Source: Actinomycetes bacterium
GTDB lineage: Bacteria; Actinomycetota; Actinomycetes; Mycobacteriales; Mycobacteriaceae
Assembly (NCBI GenBank): GCA_023461275.1
Contig: JAEYMI010000019.1
Location: 62,001 to 126,000 of the forward strand
Length of the DNA stretch: 64,000 bases
Reading direction: 5' to 3'
A program made the translations under genes and the position numbers. The notes below the pieces were generated by a model. It searched no databases, was not told the origin of the DNA, and saw only the letters and a list, made by a program, of their open reading frames with translations. Within the stretch, counting starts at the first letter, position 1; each line of letters opens with the position of its first letter. Shown here in pieces: positions 42,577-50,281 of the stretch.

Positions 42577-43791
42577 ATGGTCGGCGCCGAGGAATTGCTG
42601 CCCTCCCAGTGGGGGGCATATCCGCACGGCCTCGCCGACATCCTGCCCGCCGCCCTGCGCGCGTTCGGGCACGCGCCTGATGACAACGAATCTGCTGCCG
42701 GGGCGCTGACGATCCCGCCGAGCCGCAACATCATCGTCGTCCTGATCGACGGGCTCGGCGCCACCCTGCTCGACGAACACGCCGCGCTGGCACCGACCCT
42801 CACGGGACTGCGCGGGACCACCCTGCGGGCCGGCTTCCCGGCGACCACCGCGGCCAGCATCACCAGCCTGGCCGTCGGCGTGGGGTGCGGAGCGCACGGG
42901 ATCATCGGGTACAGCTTTCGGCCCGACGACGCGAGCCGGACGTCGGGTCCGCGCCGATCACTCAATGCCCTTCGCTGGACCCTTGATTCGGCGACCGGGC
43001 CGTCGGCGGTCGACGTCTATCCGCCGCGACTCGTGCAGAACCGGTTGAGCGCGCTGGAGATGCTCGCCGCCCTCGGCGTGCGGGTGACCTATGTGATGCC
43101 GCGCGAGTTCCGCAACACCGGACTGACCCAGGTGGCCTTTCGCGCGCCCGGACGTCACCTGCCGGCCAGGACGGTCAGTGCCGTGCGCGGTGGGGTGAGT
43201 GCCGCGCTGACCCGCGCCGCGGTGGATCGACGCCGTCGGCCACAGGCATTCGTCTACGCCTACTACGGCGGATTGGACATGGCCGGTCACCTGCATGGCC
43301 CCGGGTCGGCACCCTGGCGCGGCGAACTCGTTGCCGTCGACCACATGGTCGCCAACATCATGGAGGAATTGCCCGGCGACACAACACTTCTGGTGACCGG
43401 AGACCACGGCATGATCGAAGTGGGACGACGGGTGGACATCGACACCACACCCGAGCTGACCGACGCTACCGAACTGATCGCCGGCGAAGCCCGGGTGCGC
43501 CACGTCTACGCCGTCGACGGAAGCGCGTCCGACGTCGGCGAGGCATGGGCGTCGACGCTGGGCGAACACGCCCACGTGGGGACCCGGGAACGCGCGCTGG
43601 ATGAATCGTGGTTTGGTACAGACGTCTCAGATGCGGTGGCCGCCCGCATCGGCGACGTGGTGGCGGTGGCCCGGGATTCGACGGTCCTGGTGCGCGGCCA
43701 GCAGGAGCCGTCGGAGGCAGCGCTGACCGGTCAGCACGGCGCCTGGGCGGCCGCCGAGCAACTCGTCCCGCTACTGGTGGGTCGGGGCTGA
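42577..43791 (+). CDS. Alkaline phosphatase superfamily phosphodiesterase/pyrophosphatase
   Basis: A 404-aa protein of the nucleotide pyrophosphatase/phosphodiesterase type. Metal ligands and nucleophile are recognisable: Asp in IIVVLIDGLGATLL, the Thr nucleophile in FPATTAAS, YYGGLDMAGHLHGPGS and LLVTGDHGMIE. No signal peptide is seen, so it is probably cytoplasmic. Its substrate is not predictable; homologues in mycolate actinobacteria are annotated only as alkaline phosphatase family. It is separated from SulP by 59 bp containing short repeats of cagacacactgat. Confidence 0.85.
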   Translation: MVGAEELLPSQWGAYPHGLADILPAALRAFGHAPDDNESAAGALTIPPSRNIIVVLIDGLGATLLDEHAALAPTLTGLRGTTLRAGFPATTAASITSLAVGVGCGAHGIIGYSFRPDDASRTSGPRRSLNALRWTLDSATGPSAVDVYPPRLVQNRLSALEMLAALGVRVTYVMPREFRNTGLTQVAFRAPGRHLPARTVSAVRGGVSAALTRAAVDRRRRPQAFVYAYYGGLDMAGHLHGPGSAPWRGELVAVDHMVANIMEELPGDTTLLVTGDHGMIEVGRRVDIDTTPELTDATELIAGEARVRHVYAVDGSASDVGEAWASTLGEHAHVGTRERALDESWFGTDVSDAVAARIGDVVAVARDSTVLVRGQQEPSEAALTGQHGAWAAAEQLVPLLVGRG

Positions 43792-43856
43792 CTCGACGGC
43801 CCGACCGGCGGCGCAGCGCGGGCGGCGTGGACCGTGTGGGAATTCCGCCCAGGAGC

Positions 43857-44014
43857 GGGTCACCATTGACGTAGCGGTCACGACCGCTCCCTCCCGGGCG
43901 CATTTCCTATCACTCGAACACGATCCACTCAAGGAAAACCACCCACATGCGGGTCACCAGTGACGGAACGGTCACGACCCCACCCTCCCGGGCGCATTTC
44001 CTAACACCCGAGCG
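43857..44014. repeat. 64-bp direct repeat, two copies
   Basis: Copies at 43857-43920 and 43951-44014 (offset 94 bp) share gggtcaccagtgacg, cggtcacgacc and ctcccgggcgcatttcct. They lie between convergent genes. The function is unknown. Confidence 0.7.
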
Positions 44015-44017
44015 CCA

Positions 44018-45007
44018 TCACCTCCGCGGCGGTTGCGCCGGCCAACCACCCAACCCCGGCAGGACCGGCACACACGGGACGAGCGGGGCGTGATCGGGGT
44101 CGAGTGCACCGAGCACCATGGCCGCGCTGCGCCGGTTAGAGGTGAGGGACAGATGATCGGAATGGTCGAGCGCGCAGGTGTCCTGCACGACGATGTTGAC
44201 CACGTGCGTGCCGGGCGGGCCGTCGAGAAGTCCTGCGGTGTACGGGGTCACGATCTCGTCATCACGGGTGGTGATGTTGGTGTATTTCACCCCGGGCAGA
44301 TACGGCGTCGGCAATCGGACCGCTGCGTTGAAGTCCCGATCCTTGGGTGGCGCAACACAATCCGGACATGAGGGCCGCTTCGCCGGCGGCACTCCCAATG
44401 CCTTGCGGAGTTCGCCGACGGAGTCGCTGAGCGTGTCGTCGCCGTCGGGACCCTGCCGCCAGTACGGGGCAAGCGCCACATAGTGCGCGACCTTGGTGCG
44501 CCCACCGAGGTACTTCATCCAGTACGTGGGAATCTGGGTCCCCAACGAATGCCCGACGACGTCGACCTGCGACGCGCCGGTCGCGGCCATCACCCGATCC
44601 GCGAATTCCTTGATCTGCCAAGCCGAATCAACCTTCGGTCCGACGCCGCCGAGGGCCGACGCCGGCCAGACGTCGGAGACCGCACCGTAGGTCAGCGCGA
44701 ACACGCAGTAGCCCTCGTTGGCCAGCACCGGGACCAGCGTCGCCCAATTCGTTTGTCGCCCACCTTCACTGCCGTGCACCAGGATCACCGGGCGTGGATG
44801 TCGGGCGGTGGGCTTGCAGCCGAAATCGTTGCTACCCGGCAGCGAACCACCCGGCCGGGCCAGTTCTGCACGTGCGCCGTCGAAGAAGTTGTAGCCGACC
44901 GGCAACCTAGACGACGGCGTCGCCGATGCGGTGGGCGACGTCGCCACCGTCGCGCCGAGCATCACCGCCACGACGAGCGTCGCGATAGCGAATAGTCTCC
45001 CCCACAT
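44018..45007 (-). CDS. Secreted class 2 lipase/esterase (copy 1)
   Basis: A 329-aa exported alpha/beta hydrolase of the class 2 (EstA-like) lipase family. The signal peptide (LFAIATLVVAVMLGATVAT) is cleaved near ASA. The oxyanion region is VILVHGSEGGRQTNWATLVP, the nucleophile motif is VVGHSLGTQIP, and paired Cys residues (PSCPDCV) should form a disulfide. The ATG at 45007 follows GAGGAG; an upstream GTG at 45013 lies against the ribosome site. It is paralogous to the lipase at 52291-53532 and shares most core motifs with it. It probably acts on acylglycerols or envelope lipids outside the cell. Confidence 0.9.
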   Translation of the reverse strand: MWGRLFAIATLVVAVMLGATVATSPTASATPSSRLPVGYNFFDGARAELARPGGSLPGSNDFGCKPTARHPRPVILVHGSEGGRQTNWATLVPVLANEGYCVFALTYGAVSDVWPASALGGVGPKVDSAWQIKEFADRVMAATGASQVDVVGHSLGTQIPTYWMKYLGGRTKVAHYVALAPYWRQGPDGDDTLSDSVGELRKALGVPPAKRPSCPDCVAPPKDRDFNAAVRLPTPYLPGVKYTNITTRDDEIVTPYTAGLLDGPPGTHVVNIVVQDTCALDHSDHLSLTSNRRSAAMVLGALDPDHAPLVPCVPVLPGLGGWPAQPPRR

Positions 45008-45013
45008 GCCCAC

Positions 45014-45075
45014 TCCTCAGTGATGGCCGAGTCCCAGTGATCGTCGAGTCTCAGTGACGGCCGAGTCTCGATGCC
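45014..45075. repeat. 17-bp tandem repeat, unit cagtgacggccgagtct
   Basis: Three copies, cagtgatggccgagtcc, cagtgatcgtcgagtct and cagtgacggccgagtct, fill the gap between the DinB2-like gene and the lipase start. Confidence 0.7.
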
Positions 45076-45082
45076 GGCTGGT

Positions 45083-46234
45083 TCACTTCTGTTCGTCCGG
45101 CTCCGGATCGACGAGGTCACACCGCACCCCCAGCAATCGGACCGCCCGGTCGGGTTCGAACCTCTCCAGCAGTTCGACGACGACCGGCACCACGTCGTCG
45201 TAGTTCGTCGTCGATGCTTCCAGTGTGCGCGATGTGGTCCGCGTATAGAACGTCGACGTGCGCACCGTCACCGCGACGCGAAAGACCACGCGCCCTTCGT
45301 CGACGATCTGGTCGATCAGCTCACGGGTCAATTGTTCGGCGGCCGAGCGTATTTCGGCGCCATCGGTCATGTCGGTGGGATACGTGCGCGACTTGGAGTG
45401 TGATTTGGCTGTCCACGGTTGCGTGGTGATCGTCGAATCGCCCCCGCCGCGGCACAGCACGTAGAGCCAGTTGCCCTGGTGCGGACCGAAGATCCCGATC
45501 AGATCCTCGCGCGGCGTGCCGATGAGGTCGTTGACGGTGTTCGCACCGTGCGACGTGAGCTTCTGCGCGGTTTTCGGTCCGACGCTCCACAGATCTCGGC
45601 ACGGCCGCCCGCCCATCAGGTCGAGCCAGTTGCGTGCGTCGAGCAGGAACACCTTGTCCTCGGAACGTCGCTTCTTGGCGAAACCGGTGGCCATCTTTGC
45701 GCGTTGCTTGTTGTCGCTGACGCCGACCGAACAACCGAGCCCGCAGCGCGTCGCGACCGCGGATCGGATGTCCGCGGCCAGATCGAGCACCGCCTGCTCG
45801 GAGGGTTGGGCGTCGGCCGGAGTTGTACCAGCTGGCGTCGAATCGAGTTCTCCCACACCGATATAGGCCTCGTCGGGTCCCCACACCTCGACCGGATGTC
45901 CGAACGATCGCAGCACGCCCATCACGTCGGCGGACGCGGCGTCGTAGAACGGAATGTCGGTGGGCAGATACACCGCGTCGGGCATCTTCCGGAAGGCGCT
46001 GCGCAGCGGCATGCCGGCGCGCACACCGACATCCCTGGCCTCATAAGAGGCACAGGTGACCACCTTGCGCGCCTCGGTGGGGTCGCCGTTGCCGCCGACG
46101 ATGACCGCAACGTCGAGCAGTTCCGGACTTCGGAGGCGTTCCACCGAGACCTGGAACTGGTCGAGATCGACATGCAGCAGCCACCGATATCTCGACGACG
46201 CGGGACCGCTCACAGTAGACAGCGTAGGTGTCAT
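45083..46234 (-). CDS. dinB2: Y-family DNA polymerase, DinB2-like
   Basis: A 383-aa translesion polymerase close to mycobacterial DinB2. It has LLHVDLDQF (catalytic Asp23 and Asp25), VIVGGNGDPTEARKVVTCASYEAR, VEVWGPDEAYIGV (Asp-Glu catalytic pair), CSVGVSDNKQRAKMATG and SVGPKTAQKL, followed by the little-finger domain to the end. The residue after DQF, the steric gate that excludes ribonucleotides, is Gln28 (codon 46151-46153); it is Phe or Tyr in most relatives and Leu in M. smegmatis DinB2. The ATG at 46234 is chosen by homology; the frame remains open to 46300. No SOS box is visible upstream, but a palindrome lies at 46374-46408. Confidence 0.9.
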   Translation of the reverse strand: MTPTLSTVSGPASSRYRWLLHVDLDQFQVSVERLRSPELLDVAVIVGGNGDPTEARKVVTCASYEARDVGVRAGMPLRSAFRKMPDAVYLPTDIPFYDAASADVMGVLRSFGHPVEVWGPDEAYIGVGELDSTPAGTTPADAQPSEQAVLDLAADIRSAVATRCGLGCSVGVSDNKQRAKMATGFAKKRRSEDKVFLLDARNWLDLMGGRPCRDLWSVGPKTAQKLTSHGANTVNDLIGTPREDLIGIFGPHQGNWLYVLCRGGGDSTITTQPWTAKSHSKSRTYPTDMTDGAEIRSAAEQLTRELIDQIVDEGRVVFRVAVTVRTSTFYTRTTSRTLEASTTNYDDVVPVVVELLERFEPDRAVRLLGVRCDLVDPEPDEQK

Positions 46235-46373
46235 GCCGGCGCTCGGGTATGCCTCGAGTCGGACCGATCGACGCATCGGTCCGACTCGACCCCTCGGCAC
46301 CCCAGTGAGACCTGCAAAGAGATCGGGCGGCGCAACGATGCGTCCGCTATCGGAGTAGATAACCGGACGGCCG

Positions 46374-46408
46374 TGGTTACCTTTCCGTAAGCTACCGTAG
46401 GGTAACCA
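46374..46408. promoter_or_regulatory. Palindrome tggttacc / ggtaacca upstream of dinB2-like gene
   Basis: Perfect 8-bp arms are separated by 19 bp, with further internal symmetry (taccgtagc, ccgtaagct). It lies about 140 bp upstream of the polymerase start and downstream of davA on the same strand. It could be a regulator site or a weak davA terminator. Confidence 0.4.
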
Positions 46409-46516
46409 GACACAAATGTCTACTGTGTCACGTATTCAGACCACAAGATCTCGTTGTTGATTTTGGCCCCTGGAGACATGTCGGCCAGGTCAGCGGACGA
46501 CCGTCAGTACACGTCG

Positions 46517-47329
46517 TCAGTACACACCGGGGTTGCGGTCGTCGAGGTAGGTGAACACCGAACGCGACCGTGTGAGCGTGTCCCGATCGAGGTCGGCGTA
46601 GATCAGGGTGGGCGTGCGGTCGGCGCGAGCGAGAATCTCGCCGCTCGGCGCGAGCACTTCGCTGAGACCCCCGTAGTGCAGGTCGCCCTCGGCGCCGCAG
46701 AAGTTCGCGTACGCCACATACACCTGGTTCTCCAGCGCACGGGCGGGCAGCAGGATGGTCTGGACGGCGTCGTACTCCGGCATGTTCGCGGTCGGCACGC
46801 ACACCACGTCCGCACCGCGCAGCGCCAGCGACCGGGTCAGTTCGGGGAACTCCACCTCGTAACAGATCGCCAAACCCAGCTTCCAACCGTGCAGATCCAC
46901 CACTGGTGGTGGTGCGTCACCCGCAGTCACCGCGGCGGCGTCGACACTGCCGAACAGATGCGTCTTGTGGTGGGTGGCCACCACCGATCCACTCGCATCG
47001 ACGAGCCGAATCGTGTTGCGGACCAGATCATCTGGCCCCAGCTCCGGCAGTCCGTAGAGGATCGCGATGCCCCACGACCGGGCGATCTCTGCCACGTCGC
47101 GTGCGATCGGGCCGTCGGGGACGTCACTGCGTTCTCGCGCGGTGGGCGCGTCGATGTTGTAGCCCGAGATCGCCATCTCCGGGGTGATCAGCAGGTGTGC
47201 ACCGTTGCCGGCGGCGTGCTCGGCCATGGCCCGCAGCCGGTTCAGGTTGTTCGCGACATCACCGTCGGGTTCGCACTGCCACAGTGCAATTTGAAGATGG
47301 GGGGCAATTCGCAGGCTGGCGACACTCAT
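46517..47329 (-). CDS. davA: 5-aminovaleramidase-like nitrilase-superfamily amidase
   Basis: A 270-aa carbon-nitrogen hydrolase. The Glu-Lys-Cys triad is Glu51 (TPEMAISGYNI), Lys122 (HHKTHLF) and Cys156 (LAICYEVEFPE). Blocks such as VPTANMPEYD, LENQVYVAYANFCGAEGDL and the ending FTYLDDRN closely follow Pseudomonas DavA. DavA hydrolyses 5-aminovaleramide to 5-aminovalerate and ammonia. GGGGAG precedes the ATG. It starts 3 bp after the davB stop, so the lysine monooxygenase and amidase form a two-gene operon. Confidence 0.9.
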   Translation of the reverse strand: MSVASLRIAPHLQIALWQCEPDGDVANNLNRLRAMAEHAAGNGAHLLITPEMAISGYNIDAPTARERSDVPDGPIARDVAEIARSWGIAILYGLPELGPDDLVRNTIRLVDASGSVVATHHKTHLFGSVDAAAVTAGDAPPPVVDLHGWKLGLAICYEVEFPELTRSLALRGADVVCVPTANMPEYDAVQTILLPARALENQVYVAYANFCGAEGDLHYGGLSEVLAPSGEILARADRTPTLIYADLDRDTLTRSRSVFTYLDDRNPGVY

Positions 47330-47332
47330 GAG

Positions 47333-49003
47333 CTACTCCCCGACGTCGATGGGTCCGAGTTCGGCGTAGACGTCGCCGGGTCCGGGGTTGTCCGGATGCG
47401 ACGAGCCGCCGACGTGCGCGATGACACCCCACACCGCGTTGAGCGCGGTCTGCACCGCCCCCTCCACCCAGGCCGGCATGAACGACACGTCGTCGCCGGC
47501 GATGAAGATGCCCCGTTCGGCGTCGGGCAGGTTCTGCTGTCCGTGGAAGTGCCCGTACATGCGGGTGTTGTACCGATAGTGGCCGGGCAGTGCACCTTTG
47601 AAGGCGCCGAGGAAGTTCGGGTCGTCCTCCCAGGAGACGGTGATCGGCCGTCCGACGATGTGGCTTTCGATGTCGACGTCGGGGTAGATCTTGCGTAACG
47701 CACTCAACGCCAACTGAACTCGACGTTCCACCGGATGCGGCAGCACCTTGAGCGCGTCACTCATCCAGGTGTAGCTCAGGCAGATCACCCCGGGACGATC
47801 CGGACCGTTGTCGAAAAGGTATGTGCCCCTGGTGAGTCGATCGGTCAGCGTCATGCTCATCGTCTCGTGACCGGTGTCCGGCGACCGGTCCTTCCAGAAC
47901 GGCCGATCCACCATGACGAACGTCTTCGACGACTGCATGTACCGGGTACGATCCAACGCCATCCACAGATCTTGGCTGAACAGCGTTTCGTCGCAGTCGA
48001 TTTCGGTGGACAGCAGCCACGCCTGGCAGGTCGCGACCACCGCGCCGAACACTTTGACGTCGCCCCACTTGTCGACCACCTCGATGCGGTCCGGACCAAG
48101 GCGTCGAATCGCGGACACCCCGGCGCGCGGGGCACCGGAATGCAACGACGACAGACTCGTCCCGACCGGCCAGTGACGGATCTTCGACGGCGTATCCGAC
48201 CACAGCCCACGAGGCACCTGTTCGGCACCGCCGATGATCAGGAACTGGTCGGTGTCGCAGTTGGTGACCACCACCCGCAGGATCTCCAGCATCGAGTTCG
48301 CGAAGTCCGAATCCCAACCGCCGGTGCCGAATCCGACCTGCCCGAACAGCTCACGGTGCCGGAAGCTCAACGAACCGAACTCGTCGGAGGTGGCCAGGAA
48401 GTCGTAGAAGCTGCGGTCGTCCCAGACGAGCACCAGCTGATTCCACAGGGCTTTGAGGGCGGCGACGTCGCGATTGCGGATCGCGTCCTGCAGCGTGGAA
48501 AAGCCCGCGATCCGTTCCAGTGCGTCATCCCACGCGGTGGCGATCTCGCGGTAGATCGGCGGCAGGTCGTCAAGGGATTCGGCGTAGAGCGTTTCGCCGC
48601 CGAGGTCGATCACCGTCGAGCCCGACGCCTCGGTGAGCGGATTGGGAAACGGGCTGGCCCGCAACCCCAATGCGTTGACGTAGTGGAAGAAGGAGGTCGA
48701 GCTGATCGGGAATCGCATACCGCCGAGTTCGGCCACCTCCGGCTCACCCGGAACGAAGTGCTCCGACCGTAGCCGACCACCGATGCGGCCCGGCTCGTAG
48801 ACCACCGGGCGCAAGCCGACCTTCATCAGCTCGTAGGCGGCCACCATGCCGGCCATGCCACCGCCGATGATCGCGACCTCGGTGCCCAGCGCATCGTCGG
48901 GAATGGTGCCGATACCGGCGGGGTGGGTGATCCAGTCGTCGTAGGCGAACGGGAAGTCGGGACCGAAAATGGTGACGGGCGCGTCATGCTGCACCCCGAT
49001 CAC
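47333..49003 (-). CDS. davB: L-lysine 2-monooxygenase-like flavoprotein
   Basis: A 556-aa FAD monooxygenase of the amine oxidase family. ITIFGPDFPFAYDDW-type opening, the FAD motif IIGGGMAGM (residues 45-53), ELGGMRFPISS, QVGFGTGGWDSDFANSMLEI, RYMQSSKTFVMVDRPFWKD and FLGAFKGALPGHYRY match Pseudomonas DavB almost block by block. DavB oxidatively decarboxylates L-lysine to 5-aminovaleramide. The GTG at 49003 is used; an in-frame GTG at 48994 is possible. The gene is divergent from a membrane protein. With davA it gives the first two steps of the aminovalerate lysine route; later genes (davT, davD) are not in the window. Confidence 0.92.
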   Translation of the reverse strand: MIGVQHDAPVTIFGPDFPFAYDDWITHPAGIGTIPDDALGTEVAIIGGGMAGMVAAYELMKVGLRPVVYEPGRIGGRLRSEHFVPGEPEVAELGGMRFPISSTSFFHYVNALGLRASPFPNPLTEASGSTVIDLGGETLYAESLDDLPPIYREIATAWDDALERIAGFSTLQDAIRNRDVAALKALWNQLVLVWDDRSFYDFLATSDEFGSLSFRHRELFGQVGFGTGGWDSDFANSMLEILRVVVTNCDTDQFLIIGGAEQVPRGLWSDTPSKIRHWPVGTSLSSLHSGAPRAGVSAIRRLGPDRIEVVDKWGDVKVFGAVVATCQAWLLSTEIDCDETLFSQDLWMALDRTRYMQSSKTFVMVDRPFWKDRSPDTGHETMSMTLTDRLTRGTYLFDNGPDRPGVICLSYTWMSDALKVLPHPVERRVQLALSALRKIYPDVDIESHIVGRPITVSWEDDPNFLGAFKGALPGHYRYNTRMYGHFHGQQNLPDAERGIFIAGDDVSFMPAWVEGAVQTALNAVWGVIAHVGGSSHPDNPGPGDVYAELGPIDVGE

Positions 49004-49104
49004 CTTACGACGATCTGCGATTCATGCTCGCCGAATACCGACGCCCTATCTGGTGATTCTCGCTTCGGGCCTATTCCGACGGGCATGCGCCTACGCTCAC
49101 CGGC

Positions 49105-49902
49105 ATGCGCTTGGTAAGACCGGAGGCTCGCTTCGCGATCCGTGCCGAGCTCGCCCGCATTGTGCGCAACCCGACCGACACGCTGGCGGTGCTCGCGTTC
49201 AACGCGGTGCTGGTGCTGATCCTCTGGTACTGCGTGCCGCGTTCGTGGTTCTTCACCTTCACCGGGCCGGAAGGTCTGCCGTATGCACTGGCCGGCTGGA
49301 TGTATGCCGACGTCTGTGCCACCAACGTGCTGACGCCCGACCGCGATCGCGTACTCGCCTCACTCGACGATCCGGTGACCCTCACCCACCTGTTACGCGC
49401 CAAGGCGGTGGCGCTGTGGTTGCTGATCGGTCCGATCTGCACGGTGATCGCGGTCGCCATCGCGATTCACGGCGACAACGACTGGCACTTCGTCGCCGAG
49501 GTGATCCTGTCGGTGGCGGTGGTGCCGTTCGGCGCGTTGGCGATGAGCAGCCTGGTGGGCATCGTGTTTCCCTACCACGAACGCCCGCTGCGCTGGCGAT
49601 GGCAGAACCGCGCCCGTTTCCGCCAGGTGATCCTGCGGTGGGGTGTGCTGCTGACGGTTCCGTACGCGGTCTATCCGTTCGCCTTCGGGCTGATCGTGCT
49701 GCTGCCGGTGGCGGTGTGGCGGCTGACGAACCGTCACGGCTGGGATGCGACACCGTCGGACACCGAGTTCATCGCCTGCCTGGCGCTCGCGGCGATGATC
49801 ACCGCCGCTGTCTGGTCGGCGTCCTATCGCGTCGGTGTCTGGTGGGTGACCAACCACCGAGATCGCGTTCAGCGGTATCTGGAGGACGTCGACCTCGGGT
49901 GA
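49105..49902 (+). CDS. Multi-pass membrane protein, unknown function
   Basis: A 265-aa protein with about six hydrophobic segments (LAVLAFNAVLVLILWYCVP, ALWLLIGPICTVIAVAIAI, VILSVAVVPFGALAMSSLVGIVF, VLLTVPYAVYPFAFGLIVLLP, FIACLALAAMITAAVW). Its general form resembles ABC-2-type permease components, but no ATPase gene is adjacent and no motif is decisive. Possible starts cluster at ATG 49105. It is divergent from davB. The 3' side carries a nested hairpin. Confidence 0.75.
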   Translation: MRLVRPEARFAIRAELARIVRNPTDTLAVLAFNAVLVLILWYCVPRSWFFTFTGPEGLPYALAGWMYADVCATNVLTPDRDRVLASLDDPVTLTHLLRAKAVALWLLIGPICTVIAVAIAIHGDNDWHFVAEVILSVAVVPFGALAMSSLVGIVFPYHERPLRWRWQNRARFRQVILRWGVLLTVPYAVYPFAFGLIVLLPVAVWRLTNRHGWDATPSDTEFIACLALAAMITAAVWSASYRVGVWWVTNHRDRVQRYLEDVDLG

Positions 49903-49952
49903 AGGTGAGCCCGGGGCTATTCCCGCGGGCGGGTACTCCCCCAGACTGCGAC

Positions 49953-50016
49953 AACGCTGGGGCTGTCGAAGAACGCTACGTGTGCAAACACAGCGTTATC
50001 GGCCAACCCCAGCGTT
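49953..50016. terminator. Nested double hairpin between convergent genes
   Basis: The outer stem pairs aacgctgggg (49953-49962) with ccccagcgtt (50007-50016). Inside it, aacgctacgtgtg (49972-49984) can pair with cacagcgtt (49989-49997) around a caaa loop. It lies between a plus-strand gene and a small minus-strand gene, so a bidirectional terminator is likely; a structured RNA is the alternative. Confidence 0.55.
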
Positions 50017-50072
50017 GCCTACCAGACCGGCGCTCTCCGCCGGTCCGATGAAAGCTGTTCGCTACCAGTCGA

Positions 50073-50192
50073 TTACAGCCAGGGGCAGACGACGACCGGC
50101 CCCGGCGGGAAGCCGAAGATCTTGGTGATGGTGAATACACCACACAGCGACAGAATCGCCGAACCCAACAGAATCTGGTCAGCACTACCCAT
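50073..50192 (-). CDS. Small 39-aa hydrophobic protein
   Basis: ATG 50192 with GAGGGG about 6 nt upstream opens a 39-codon frame (MGSADQILLGSAILSLCGVF...) with one hydrophobic segment, an FPPGPVVVCPWL end and a TAA stop. It lies in an otherwise empty 379-bp gap. The good ribosome site, coding-like composition and Cys-containing hydrophobic form argue for a real small membrane or secreted peptide. I do not recognise the family. Confidence 0.5.
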   Translation of the reverse strand: MGSADQILLGSAILSLCGVFTITKIFGFPPGPVVVCPWL

Positions 50193-50281
50193 GATTTCCC
50201 CCTCAATCGTCGAACTGTGGACGACTCGAATGCTAACCGACGCTAAGGGGTTTCAGGCGAGAATCGGGCATCTCGGTGCGA

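Noticed and set aside
49976..50206. A 76-codon minus-strand frame in the gap after the membrane protein gene
   Set aside because: It is basic and low in complexity, with no family resemblance; the shorter 39-codon frame with a GAGGGG ribosome site is the better candidate in the same gap.
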